From Clostridiales bacterium (GTDB lineage Bacteria; Bacillota; Clostridia; Christensenellales; Aristaeellaceae): 44,852 bases of DNA. The stretch spans positions 1 to 44,852 of the forward strand of contig SFJH01000016.1 in the NCBI GenBank assembly GCA_004555155.1, read 5' to 3'. Both the position numbers and the translations under genes were made by a program. Shown in pieces: positions 15,769 to 23,060 of this stretch (the stretch's first letter is position 1; each line of letters begins with the position of its first letter). The notes under the pieces are model-generated. The model saw only the letters and a list, made by a program, of their open reading frames with translations. It was not told the origin of the DNA and did no database searches.

Positions 15769-15794
15769 GAAGGAGCGCCGAACGGCGCTCCTTC
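15769..15794. terminator. Terminator between convergent exporter and anti-sigma genes
   Basis: GAAGGAGCGCC (15769-15779) pairs with GGCGCTCCTTC (15784-15794), loop GAAC, then a T-rich plus-strand tail. It probably serves both directions. Confidence 0.85.
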
Positions 15795-15801
15795 ATCTGT
15801 T

Positions 15802-16548
15802 CTATTTTCCCGCCTTTTCGGAAGCATCGGGCGCATCGGGGATCTCGTCGCCCTGCTCGTAGAGGGTGGTGAAGTCGTCCGGCGTTCCCCAGTGCAGAAC
15901 TCCGATCGGCTTCTTCACGGTTGTCCACTGATCGGCGTACAGGTCGTTTTCCTCGTCGTAGACGACATCGCACTCCTGCTCCACATAGTAGAGCCGGCCG
16001 TCCTCCCAGACCACATGCTGCAGGGCCTCCATCTGTTCAGGGTTCGTGTTGCCGCGGTTCCACAGCACCAGCGACGGCATTTCGGGCGTAACCCACAGGC
16101 ATTCCCTGTCATATTTCCACATCGTCCACCCATACCAGCCGTATCCGTCCTGCATTTCGATACAGGCGAACACCTGCCCGTTGACATCGTGGAACAGCGA
16201 CGCCTTCGTGCGCTCGACGGGCATGGAGACGCCTGCATTCATGCGATCCGAAAGGATGATTCCGCCCGCGCCGCACGCCAGCACCGCCAGCGCCGCGATC
16301 AGCAGCCAGACCAGCACCCTGCGCAGCCGGAACCCGCTCTCCATCCTCCGGCAGAACCGGATGAACGACGTGTCCTCCTCCGGCACAGGGGTTTTCTCCA
16401 GCCGCGCAGTCATGCCCTCGTAGTATGCGCGGCAGGTTTCGCAATTCTCCAGATGTGCCTGCACCAGCTGCCTCGATTCCACGCTGGCCACGTCGTCGGC
16501 CACCAGGGGCATCAGATCGCGCACGACCTCGCACTTCACATTACACAT
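15802..16548 (-). CDS. Membrane anti-sigma factor with zinc-finger-like N-terminus
   Basis: A protein of 248 residues. The N-terminal domain has CEVVRDLMPLVADDVASVES and HLENCETCRAYYEG, the Cys-His-x3-Cys-x2-Cys layout of zf-HC2 anti-sigma domains. One transmembrane segment (VLVWLLIAALAVLACGAGG) follows near residue 80, and a roughly 145-residue extracytoplasmic domain rich in Trp, Tyr and acidic residues has no family I recognise. It should hold the ECF sigma factor inactive until an envelope signal is sensed. Start: ATG 16548, six bases after AGGAGG; the ATG at 16554 directly abuts that site. The frame overlaps the end of the sigma gene by eight bases. Confidence 0.88.
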   Translation of the reverse strand: MCNVKCEVVRDLMPLVADDVASVESRQLVQAHLENCETCRAYYEGMTARLEKTPVPEEDTSFIRFCRRMESGFRLRRVLVWLLIAALAVLACGAGGIILSDRMNAGVSMPVERTKASLFHDVNGQVFACIEMQDGYGWYGWTMWKYDRECLWVTPEMPSLVLWNRGNTNPEQMEALQHVVWEDGRLYYVEQECDVVYDEENDLYADQWTTVKKPIGVLHWGTPDDFTTLYEQGDEIPDAPDASEKAGK

Positions 16549-17032
16549 GCTCATCCTCCTCCATCCGTTTCTGAATTTCCAGCTTGGCGCGATAGTAGGC
16601 GACTCGCGCCCAGTTCTCCGTCCGGCCGAACAGCGACGCGATCTGCGCGTACTTCAGCTCGCCGAACACCCGCAGCATGAACACCTCCCGGTAGGGCTCC
16701 TCCAGCGCGTGAAGATGCCGGTGAATCTGCATGCGCTCGGCCTCCTGCTGCACGCGGTCGGCCACATCGCCCGACGCGGTATCCAGCGCGGCGCTGTCCG
16801 GCCCGGCGGATGCTTCGCGGCGGCGGCAGCGGGTGAAGTATTCGTTCTTCGCGATGCTGCACAGCCAGGTGCCCACGTCGCTCCTCCCCTGGAAGCTGTC
16901 GATCTTCGAAAGCGCCTTGTAGAAGGTCTGCTGGGTGATGTCCTCCGCCAGATCGGTGCTGCGGGTCAGCTTCAGCGCGAACTTGTACACGCGCGCGAAA
17001 TAGCGGGTGAACATCTCCTCGAACGGCGACAT
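16541..17032 (-). CDS. ECF-family RNA polymerase sigma factor
   Basis: A 163-residue sigma factor. Region 2 covers residues 8-75 (FTRYFARVYKFALKLTRSTD, then AEDITQQTFYKAL with core-binding and minus-10 contacts) and region 4 covers about 108-160 (LEEPYREVFMLRVFGELKYA and IASLFGRTENWARVAYYRAK, the helix-turn-helix). There is no region 1 or 3, as expected for ECF sigmas. AAGGAG lies six to seven bases upstream of the ATG. The downstream anti-sigma overlaps it, and an ECF-type promoter sits upstream, so the pair is likely autoregulated. The signal is unknown; most related pairs respond to envelope stress. Confidence 0.93.
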   Translation of the reverse strand: MSPFEEMFTRYFARVYKFALKLTRSTDLAEDITQQTFYKALSKIDSFQGRSDVGTWLCSIAKNEYFTRCRRREASAGPDSAALDTASGDVADRVQQEAERMQIHRHLHALEEPYREVFMLRVFGELKYAQIASLFGRTENWARVAYYRAKLEIQKRMEEDEHV

Positions 17033-17055
17033 CCTCTCACCTCCTTCACCTGTTG

Positions 17056-17081
17056 GACTCGAAAAATCCGGAAACGTTACA
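17056..17081 (-). promoter_or_regulatory. Likely self-promoter of the ECF sigma factor
   Basis: On the minus strand TGTAAC (17081-17076) is followed by GTTT and, after 16 bases in total, by AGTC (17059-17056). SigV/SigW-type ECF promoters have TGAAAC or TGTAAC with CGTC at this spacing. Confidence 0.65.
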
Positions 17082-17117
17082 AAATTCCCGATCCTTCTCG
17101 AAAATTCCTGCCCGGCG

Positions 17118-17126
17118 TGCTATAAT
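17118..17126 (+). promoter_or_regulatory. Extended minus-10 promoter of panE
   Basis: TGCTATAAT, a perfect extended minus-10. No good minus-35 stands upstream. AGGAGGG at 17143-17149 precedes the ATG. Confidence 0.65.
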
Positions 17127-17156
17127 GGAACCAGTACTTTTCAGGAGGGACGTTTC

Positions 17157-18071
17157 ATGAAAATCGAACGCATCGCCTTTGTGGGGCTGGGCGCGCTGGG
17201 CGTACTCTACGGCGGATATCTCACGGAAAAGCTGGGCCGGGAGGCCGTGGGCTTCGTGGCGGACGAGGGCCGCCGGGCGAGATATGCCTCGCGGAGGATC
17301 ACTTCCAACGGCCGCCCGCTGGACTTCCGGCTGATCCCCGCCGAGGAGAAGGGCGAAGCCGCCGATCTGGTGGTCTTCGCGGTCAAGGCTCCCGCGCTGG
17401 AGCAGGCCATGGAGGACGCGGCCGGTCAGATCGACGGGCACACGGTGATCCTCTCCCTGCTCAACGGCATCAGCAGCGAGGGACTGCTGGAGGCGCGGTT
17501 CGGCGCGAAAAACGTGGTGTACAGCGTGGCCCAGGGCATGGACGCGGTGATGCAGGGCGACGCGCTGGTCTACACCAAGGCGGGGCACATCTGCGTGGGC
17601 GCGCCCACGGCGGAGAAGCTGCCCGCGCTGGACGCGGTGTGCGAGCTGTTCGAGCGCACCGGCATGCCCTATCGCCGGGAGGAGGACATCCTGCACCGCA
17701 TCTGGGGCAAGTTCATGCTGAACGTGGGCGTGAACCAGGTGGTGATGGTCTACGAGGGCGGCTACGGCACCATCCAGGTTTCCGGCGAGCCCCGCGAGAA
17801 GATGATCGCGGCCATGCGCGAGGTGATCGCGCTGGCGAACTGCGAGGGCGTGCGCCTGACGGAGGACGATCTGAACGAATACCTCGACCTGCTGGCGCCG
17901 CTTTGGCCCGAGGGCATGCCCTCCATGCGCCAGGACGGTCTGGCGAAGCGCAAGAGCGAGGTGGAGCTGTTCGCGGGCACGGTGCGCCGGATGGCGAAAA
18001 AGCACAATCTCGCCGTTCCGGTGAACGACTGGCTCTACGAGACGGTCAAGCGCATGGAGGCGGAATACTGA
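17157..18071 (+). CDS. panE: 2-dehydropantoate 2-reductase (ketopantoate reductase)
   Basis: Reduces ketopantoate to pantoate with NADPH in the pathway to pantothenate and coenzyme A. The 304-residue length suits the family. The N-terminal Rossmann domain begins RIAFVGLGALGVLYGGYL (GxGxxG). The conserved lysine lies in VFAVKAPALEQAM, LSLLNGISSEGLL is the substrate-loop asparagine region, and RIWGKFMLNVGVNQ opens the helical C-terminal domain. AGGAGGG is seven bases upstream of the ATG. It stands alone with its own extended minus-10 promoter and a strong terminator. Several PanE-like paralogues act on other 2-keto acids, so the name is a family-level call. Confidence 0.85.
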   Translation: MKIERIAFVGLGALGVLYGGYLTEKLGREAVGFVADEGRRARYASRRITSNGRPLDFRLIPAEEKGEAADLVVFAVKAPALEQAMEDAAGQIDGHTVILSLLNGISSEGLLEARFGAKNVVYSVAQGMDAVMQGDALVYTKAGHICVGAPTAEKLPALDAVCELFERTGMPYRREEDILHRIWGKFMLNVGVNQVVMVYEGGYGTIQVSGEPREKMIAAMREVIALANCEGVRLTEDDLNEYLDLLAPLWPEGMPSMRQDGLAKRKSEVELFAGTVRRMAKKHNLAVPVNDWLYETVKRMEAEY

Positions 18072-18096
18072 CCGCAAATCCGTTCGCGTCAAATGA

Positions 18097-18136
18097 GAAG
18101 TCCGTTCGACCCGCTTTCCGCGGTCGAACGGACTTC
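18097..18136 (+). terminator. Terminator of panE, perhaps bidirectional
   Basis: GAAGTCCGTTCGACC (18097-18111) pairs with GGTCGAACGGACTTC (18122-18136), then TTCCTTTTC. Confidence 0.85.
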
Positions 18137-18161
18137 TTCCTTTTCTATACAGTCAGGGGAA

Positions 18162-19586
18162 TCAGACCTTGACCTCGCCCACCTGCTTTTCCGGCTGGGC
18201 GGCCAGGATGGGGTCGATCACCTGGGTGATGAAGCGCTCGGTCTGCTCCTCGGCGCGGCCGGTGTACTTCTCGGGGGCCAGCAGCTCGGTGAGCTGGTCG
18301 CGGCTCAGCGGGAAGGCGGGATCGTCGGCGATGCGCTCCAGCAGGTCGCTCTCCAGGCCCTCCTGCTTCATGCGGGTGGCCGCGGCCTGAGAATGGACGC
18401 GCACGCGCTCGTGGATCTCCTGGCGGTCGCCGCCGTTCTTCACGGACTCCATGATGATATCCTCGGTGGCCATGAAGGGCAGATTCTCGTTCACGCGCTT
18501 GCCGATCATCTTCGGATACACCACCATGCCGTCGGCGACGTTGGCGTACAGCTCCAGCACCGCGTCGATGGACAAAAACGCCTCGGGCAGCGACAGGCGG
18601 CGGTTGGCGCTGTCGTCCAGCGTGCGCTCGAACCACTGGGTGGCGGCGGTGTTGAACGCGTCCTGGGTCAGCGCCATCACATGGCGCGAAAGCGCGCAGA
18701 TGCGCTCGCTGCGCATGGGATTGCGCTTGTAGGCCATGGCGGAGGAGCCGATCTGGTTCTTCTCAAAGGGCTCCTCGACCTCGCGGAAGGACTGCAGCAG
18801 ACGCAGGTCCTGGGCGAACTTGTAAGCGCTCTGGGCCACGCCGGCCAGCGCGTCCAGCACGCGGCTGTCCAGCTTGCGGGGATAGGTCTGGCCGGACACG
18901 TCGAACACGGCCTCCATGCCCATCTTTTCGGCGATGCGGCGCTCGAGCTCGTCCACCTTTGCGCCGTCGCCGTCGAACAGCTCCATGAAGCTGACCTGCG
19001 TGCCCGTCGCGCCGCGGTTGCCCAGCAGCTTCAGGGACTTGAGGGCGAAATCGATCTCGTCCAGATCCATATACAGATCCTGCATCCACAGGCAGGCGCG
19101 CTTGCCGACGGTGGTCAGCTGCGCGGGCTGCAGATGGGTATAGCCCAGGCAGGGCAGTCCCTTGTGCTCCCAGGCGAATTTGCGCAGGCGGCGCAGCACC
19201 TCGACCACCTTCTCGCGCACCAGCGCGAGGGCGTCGCGGAGCATCAGCACGTCGGCGTTGTCGGTGACATAGCAGCTGGTGGCGCCCAGATGGATGATGC
19301 CGCGGGCGTTGGGGCACACGTCGCCGTAGGCGTGCACGTGGGCCATCACGTCGTGGCGCACGCGCTCCTCGTGGCGGCGGGCGGCGTCGTAGTCGATGTC
19401 GTCCACGTGGGCCTTGAGCTCGTCCACCTGTGCCTGGGTCACCGGCAGGCCCAGCTCCATTTCGGACTCCGCCAGCGCAATCCACAGTCTGCGCCAGGTG
19501 GTGAACTTGCGGTCGGGCGAGAAGATGTACTGCATCTCCTTGCTGGCATATCGGCTGTTCAGCGGCGTTTCGTAGGTGTTTTTCAT
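18162..19586 (-). CDS. purB: Adenylosuccinate lyase
   Basis: Splits fumarate from SAICAR and from adenylosuccinate in purine synthesis. The 474-residue protein belongs to the fumarase/aspartase superfamily, with its three conserved regions: IHLGATSCYVTDNAD, GYTHLQPAQLTTVGKR, and the signature SSAMAYKRNPMRSE with the catalytic serine loop. Its length and the start YETPLNSRYASKEM match the clostridial and mammalian-like PurB class. The ribosome binding site is modest. It lies 21 bases after purA in the same direction, so both AMP-branch enzymes share the purA promoter. Confidence 0.95.
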   Translation of the reverse strand: MKNTYETPLNSRYASKEMQYIFSPDRKFTTWRRLWIALAESEMELGLPVTQAQVDELKAHVDDIDYDAARRHEERVRHDVMAHVHAYGDVCPNARGIIHLGATSCYVTDNADVLMLRDALALVREKVVEVLRRLRKFAWEHKGLPCLGYTHLQPAQLTTVGKRACLWMQDLYMDLDEIDFALKSLKLLGNRGATGTQVSFMELFDGDGAKVDELERRIAEKMGMEAVFDVSGQTYPRKLDSRVLDALAGVAQSAYKFAQDLRLLQSFREVEEPFEKNQIGSSAMAYKRNPMRSERICALSRHVMALTQDAFNTAATQWFERTLDDSANRRLSLPEAFLSIDAVLELYANVADGMVVYPKMIGKRVNENLPFMATEDIIMESVKNGGDRQEIHERVRVHSQAAATRMKQEGLESDLLERIADDPAFPLSRDQLTELLAPEKYTGRAEEQTERFITQVIDPILAAQPEKQVGEVKV

Positions 19587-19607
19587 GAATTCCAGACCCG
19601 CCTTTCC

Positions 19608-20885
19608 TCAGTCGCGGATGATGAGCGCGTCGCGCTCCGGGCCGACGGACACATAGGTGATGGGGCAGCCGACGCGCTCCTCGATGAACTCCACGTAGTC
19701 GCGGGCGGCCTTGGGCAGATCCTCATATTTGCGCACGCCGGAGATGTCGCACTTCCAGCCGGGCAGCGTCTCGTAGACCGGCTCAGCCTCGTAGAGGTCG
19801 GGGGTGTAGGGGAAGCGCCCGGTGACCTCGCCGCGCACCTTGTAGGCCACGCAGACGGGGATTTCGTCCAGATAGCTCAGCACGTCCATCTTGGTCAGCG
19901 CCAGCGCGGTCGCGCCCTGGAGCTTGGTGCCGTAGCGGGTGGCGGGGATGTCCATCCAGGCCACGCGGCGGGGACGGCCGGTGGCCGCGCCGTACTCCGC
20001 GCCGGCTTCGCGCAGGTCATGCGCATCCTGGCCCTTCAGCTCGCCCACGAAGGGGCCTTCGCCCACGCAGGTGGAGTACGCCTTGGTGACGCCGATGACC
20101 TCGTCCACCTTCAGGGAAGGCAGGCCGCAGCCCACGGGGGCGTTCGCCGCCAGCGGCGAGGACGAGGACGTGAAGGGATAGATGCCGTAGTTGATGTCGC
20201 GCAGCGCGCCCAGCTGGGCCTCGAACATGATCGACTTTCCGCTGTTCTCGGCGCTCTCCAGCAGCTCGCCGGCGTCGCACAGGTAGGGGATCAGCGGATC
20301 GCCGTAGGTGTGGATCCACTCCAGCACCTCGTCGTAGTTGATCGGCTCCTGGCCGTAGCCCTTGACGATGATGTCGTTCTTCCAGTCGATCAGGCGGCGC
20401 AGGTGGGTCTTCAGGCTCTCGGGATGCTTCAGATCGCCCATCTGCAGGGCCTTCTTCATGTACTTGTCGCCGTAGATGGGGCTGATGCCGCGCAGGGTGG
20501 AGCCGAAGCTGTCCTTGCCCAGGCGCAGCTCCTCCCACTTGTCCTGCAGCGGGTGGATGGGCAGCACCATGATGGCGCGGTCGGAAATCTTGAGGTTCTC
20601 GGGCGTGATCTTCACGCCCTTCTCGCGCAGACGGCCGATCTCCTCGTTCAGGTGCTTCAGATCGATGACCACGCCCGTGCCCAGCAGGTTGATCGTCTCA
20701 GGACGGAAGATGCCGGAGGGAAGCAGGTTCAGCGCGTTCTTGCCATATTCGTTGATCACGGTGTGGCCGGCGTTGTTGCCGCCCTGATAGCGAACGACAA
20801 CCTCAAACTGGTTGGCAAAGTAGTCCACCATGCGGCCCTTGCCCTCGTCGCCCCAGTTGATTCCAACGATCGCGGTATTAGACAT
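19608..20885 (-). CDS. purA: Adenylosuccinate synthetase
   Basis: Joins IMP and aspartate with GTP to give adenylosuccinate, the first step to AMP. A 425-residue enzyme with the GTP loop NWGDEGKGRMVDYF, GGNNAGHTVINEYG with the catalytic His, and GEGPFVGE and DALIIRD in the C-terminal part. The usual QWGDEGKGK loop reads NWGDEGKGR here, a small variation that keeps the catalytic Asp. GAGGTGA precedes the ATG. It is the first gene of a purA-purB unit. Confidence 0.95.
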   Translation of the reverse strand: MSNTAIVGINWGDEGKGRMVDYFANQFEVVVRYQGGNNAGHTVINEYGKNALNLLPSGIFRPETINLLGTGVVIDLKHLNEEIGRLREKGVKITPENLKISDRAIMVLPIHPLQDKWEELRLGKDSFGSTLRGISPIYGDKYMKKALQMGDLKHPESLKTHLRRLIDWKNDIIVKGYGQEPINYDEVLEWIHTYGDPLIPYLCDAGELLESAENSGKSIMFEAQLGALRDINYGIYPFTSSSSPLAANAPVGCGLPSLKVDEVIGVTKAYSTCVGEGPFVGELKGQDAHDLREAGAEYGAATGRPRRVAWMDIPATRYGTKLQGATALALTKMDVLSYLDEIPVCVAYKVRGEVTGRFPYTPDLYEAEPVYETLPGWKCDISGVRKYEDLPKAARDYVEFIEERVGCPITYVSVGPERDALIIRD

Positions 20886-20970
20886 GTGATTTCACCTCAA
20901 AATCGAATGATCCATGTTGGGTGCCGGAAAAAGTTCGGAAAGCCGACGCTCTTTCGGCTGCTTACGATTC

Positions 20971-20999
20971 ATTATACCAGATATGCAGCGTTTTTTCCA
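20971..20999 (-). promoter_or_regulatory. Promoter of purA-purB
   Basis: Minus strand: TGGAAA (20999-20994), 17 bases, TATAAT (20976-20971), preceded by TGG (extended minus-10). The leader of about 80 bases holds a short hairpin AGCCGA/TCGGCT but no recognisable purine riboswitch. Confidence 0.75.
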
Positions 21000-21035
21000 G
21001 TCCTGCGCAGTAAAGAATGAAAATTCTGCATTTTC

Positions 21036-22736
21036 TTACTTTCCGCGCTTCAGCGCCCGAACCTGCTCGCCCAGCTTCTGATATTCCTCGTTGAGCGCCT
21101 CCGGGCTTTCGCCCTTCCCGGGCGCGGCCATCCGGGCGGCCAGCGTGGCCATGCGCATCTGGAGCACGGAGATCTCCAGCTCCACCGCCTCGGCCTGGCG
21201 GTCGAGATTTTCCCGGGCCTCCCGCTCCGCCTGAGTGCCCTCGAACACCGACAGCCTGCCCGCCTCGAAGCGGGCGCTGCGCGTCGCCACCGCATCGCAG
21301 AACGCCTGGTCGTGGCTGACGAACAGCACCGTGCCCCGATAGCCCTTCAGCATCTCCTGAAGCGCCTCCAGCGTGAACACGTCCAGATGGTTGGTCGGCT
21401 CGTCCAGCAGCAGCAGATTGGCGTCCGACAGCAGCAGCTTCGCCAGCGCCACGCGGCCCCGCTCGCCGCCGGAAAGCACCTTCACCGGCTTGAACACGTC
21501 GTCGCCGCGCAGGCTCAGCCGTGCCAGCACCGTGCGCACGTCGCTCTCCGGGTGGGAGGATTCCCGCATGGCGTTCTCCAGCGCGGTCTTCTCCGGGTCC
21601 AGCGTGCGCTCGTGGGTCTGGTCGAACCAGCCGATGCGCACTGCGGGGTTGAGCCGCACGGCGCTGCCGGTCTGGGGCAGCGCGCCCTCGGGGCTGCCGC
21701 CGCAGAGCTTGTTTTCCGAAGCGGCCTTGCCGGCGATGGCGCGCATCAGCGTGGTCTTGCCGCAGCCGTTGGGCCCCAGCAGCGCGGTGCGCGAGCCGGT
21801 GGGCACGCTCAGCGAGGCGCTTCGAAGCAGCGTCCTCTCCCCCGCCTTCAGCGTGATATAGCGCAGCTCCATGGCGGTCTTCGCGGCCACCGGACGATTC
21901 GCGCCCAGCTCCATGCGGATGGACACGTCCTCCCGGGGGCGCTCCTTCACCTCCAGCTGGGCCATGCGGCTCTCCAGCTGCTTGCGCGCCTTGTGGAGCT
22001 GGCCGGAGATCTGGCGGCTGTCCATCTTGTGCAGCCGCGCCTCGCTGTTGCCCATGCGGGTGGGCGTCTTCTTCATCTGGCACTGGCGCTCGTAGGTCCC
22101 CTGGATCGACGCGCGCAGCCGCGCCTGTTCGCTGCGATACTGATCGTATTCGAACTGCTGAAACGCCCGGCGGCGCTCCAGCTCGGCCCGGTACTCCGTA
22201 TAGTTGCCTGAAAAGTCGGACAGCTTTGCATCCTCGAGGTGGAGAATCCGCGTGCACAGCGCGTCCAGCAGGCTCCGGTCGTGGCTCACCAGCACGATCG
22301 CGCCGTCGTAGGCCTCCAGCTCCCGCTGCAGCTGGGCCACGCCCTCCGCGTCCAGGTCGGTGGTGGGCTCGTCGGCCAGCAGCAGGTGGCTGCCCTCGGA
22401 CAGCGCCGCTGCAATTCTGCGCCGGGTGCGCTCGCCGCCGGACAGGCCCTCGCGATACTCCCGGGCGCCGAACTCCGAGCGCAGCCGCCCATCGCCGTCG
22501 CCCTCCACGTCGCCCATCTGGCGGATGACCGAGATCTTCGAATACCGCCGGATCACGCCCTGCTCCGGCGCGAGCTCGCCGGAGAGAATCGCCAGCAGCG
22601 TGGATTTGCCCGCGCCGTTTTCGCCGATCAGGCCGATGCGCTCGCCATCGTAGATCTTCAGCTGTTCGACGTCGATCACCCTGCGCGGGCCAAAGCTGTG
22701 TTGGAGGTTCGCGGCCTCCAGCAGAATTTTAGGCAT
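21036..22736 (-). CDS. ABC-F protein, antibiotic ribosome-protection type
   Basis: A cytoplasmic 566-residue protein with two ATPase domains and no membrane segment. First domain: GENGAGKST, LSGGERTRR, and LLLADEPTTDLD. Second: GPNGCGKTT, LSGGERGR, and LLLDEPTNHLD. Between them, residues about 190-270 are a basic helical linker with KKTPTRMGNSEARLHKMD. That linker is the element that reaches the peptidyl-transferase centre in Vga/Lsa/VmlR/CplR-like proteins, which displace lincosamides, streptogramins or pleuromutilins. A C-terminal coiled extension follows from about 515. The long leader with tiny ORFs and a hairpin over the ribosome binding site fits induction by such drugs. Resistance itself is inference; housekeeping ABC-F proteins share the core. 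Confidence 0.88.
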   Translation of the reverse strand: MPKILLEAANLQHSFGPRRVIDVEQLKIYDGERIGLIGENGAGKSTLLAILSGELAPEQGVIRRYSKISVIRQMGDVEGDGDGRLRSEFGAREYREGLSGGERTRRRIAAALSEGSHLLLADEPTTDLDAEGVAQLQRELEAYDGAIVLVSHDRSLLDALCTRILHLEDAKLSDFSGNYTEYRAELERRRAFQQFEYDQYRSEQARLRASIQGTYERQCQMKKTPTRMGNSEARLHKMDSRQISGQLHKARKQLESRMAQLEVKERPREDVSIRMELGANRPVAAKTAMELRYITLKAGERTLLRSASLSVPTGSRTALLGPNGCGKTTLMRAIAGKAASENKLCGGSPEGALPQTGSAVRLNPAVRIGWFDQTHERTLDPEKTALENAMRESSHPESDVRTVLARLSLRGDDVFKPVKVLSGGERGRVALAKLLLSDANLLLLDEPTNHLDVFTLEALQEMLKGYRGTVLFVSHDQAFCDAVATRSARFEAGRLSVFEGTQAEREARENLDRQAEAVELEISVLQMRMATLAARMAAPGKGESPEALNEEYQKLGEQVRALKRGK

Positions 22737-22782
22737 AAAAAATCACTCCTTCCGCCGTCGGAGGAGCGCACCAAAGCACAGT

Positions 22783-22803
22783 TCAGATGTGCGAAGCAAT
22801 CAC
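22783..22803 (-). CDS. Putative six-codon leader ORF of the ABC-F gene
   Basis: GTG 22803 follows GGAGG by four bases; the frame reads GTG-Ile-Ala-Ser-His-Ile then TGA. Its end lies in the GCACA/TGTGC hairpin. Possibly a stall sensor. Low confidence because of its size and the short ribosome binding site spacing. Confidence 0.35.
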   Translation of the reverse strand: MIASHI

Positions 22804-22868
22804 GCAACCTCCAAACGGCAACAAAAACAGACTGTCCCGCAGACAGCATGAAAATGTTGAACCGAATT

Positions 22869-22886
22869 TCAGATGCGGCTTGCCAT
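22869..22886 (-). CDS. Putative five-codon leader ORF of the ABC-F gene
   Basis: ATG-Ala-Ser-Arg-Ile-TGA. The last residues resemble the second tiny ORF (Ala-Ser-His-Ile-TGA). Its ribosome binding site is poor (AGGCAGG, about 13 bases away). Confidence 0.25.
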   Translation of the reverse strand: MASRI

Positions 22887-22922
22887 CAGGAATTGTATAC
22901 CTGCCTTTCCCAGAATGCACAC

Positions 22923-22951
22923 ATTATAGCAGCTGCGGGTCCATTTGTCAA
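22923..22951 (-). promoter_or_regulatory. Consensus promoter of the ABC-F gene
   Basis: Minus strand: TTGACA (22951-22946), 17 bases, TATAAT (22928-22923), preceded by TGC. Both hexamers are perfect, which suggests constant initiation with control later in the leader. Confidence 0.92.
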
Positions 22952-22998
22952 CATACTTTTCTAATCTGTTGATCACAGAAACACAACATGCGCAATGA

Positions 22999-23027
22999 TT
23001 GAAAGATTCCGCAAAGCATGGCATAAT
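22999..23027 (+). promoter_or_regulatory. Promoter of the MATE gene
   Basis: TTGAAA (22999-23004), 17-base spacer, CATAAT (23022-23027), preceded by TGG. Confidence 0.75.
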
Positions 23028-23060
23028 GAAGCACGGAAAACATGATGGGAAGTGCAAGCC

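Larger units (their letters stand above)
22737..22916 (-). promoter_or_regulatory. Attenuator-like leader of the ABC-F gene
   Basis: About 180 transcribed bases precede the ATG. Just before it, CTCCT-CCG (22766-22759) pairs with CGG-A-AGGAG (22754-22746); the second arm contains the AAGGAG ribosome binding site, and TGATTTTTT follows. So one hairpin would both hide the start and act as a terminator. Upstream there are a GCACA/TGTGC hairpin (22792-22776), a CTGTC/GACAG stem followed by TCTGTTTTTG, and two tiny ORFs. Confidence 0.6.

Noticed and set aside
18093..21020. 975-codon open frame on the plus strand across purA and purB
   Set aside because: Antisense shadow of two certain genes, composed mainly of Ala, Gly, His, Val and Leu repeats.
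22737..23060. Known riboswitch class in the ABC-F/MATE gap
   Set aside because: No match to purine, SAM, TPP, guanidine or other riboswitch core sequences that I can recognise; the leader is better explained by tiny ORFs and a hairpin.
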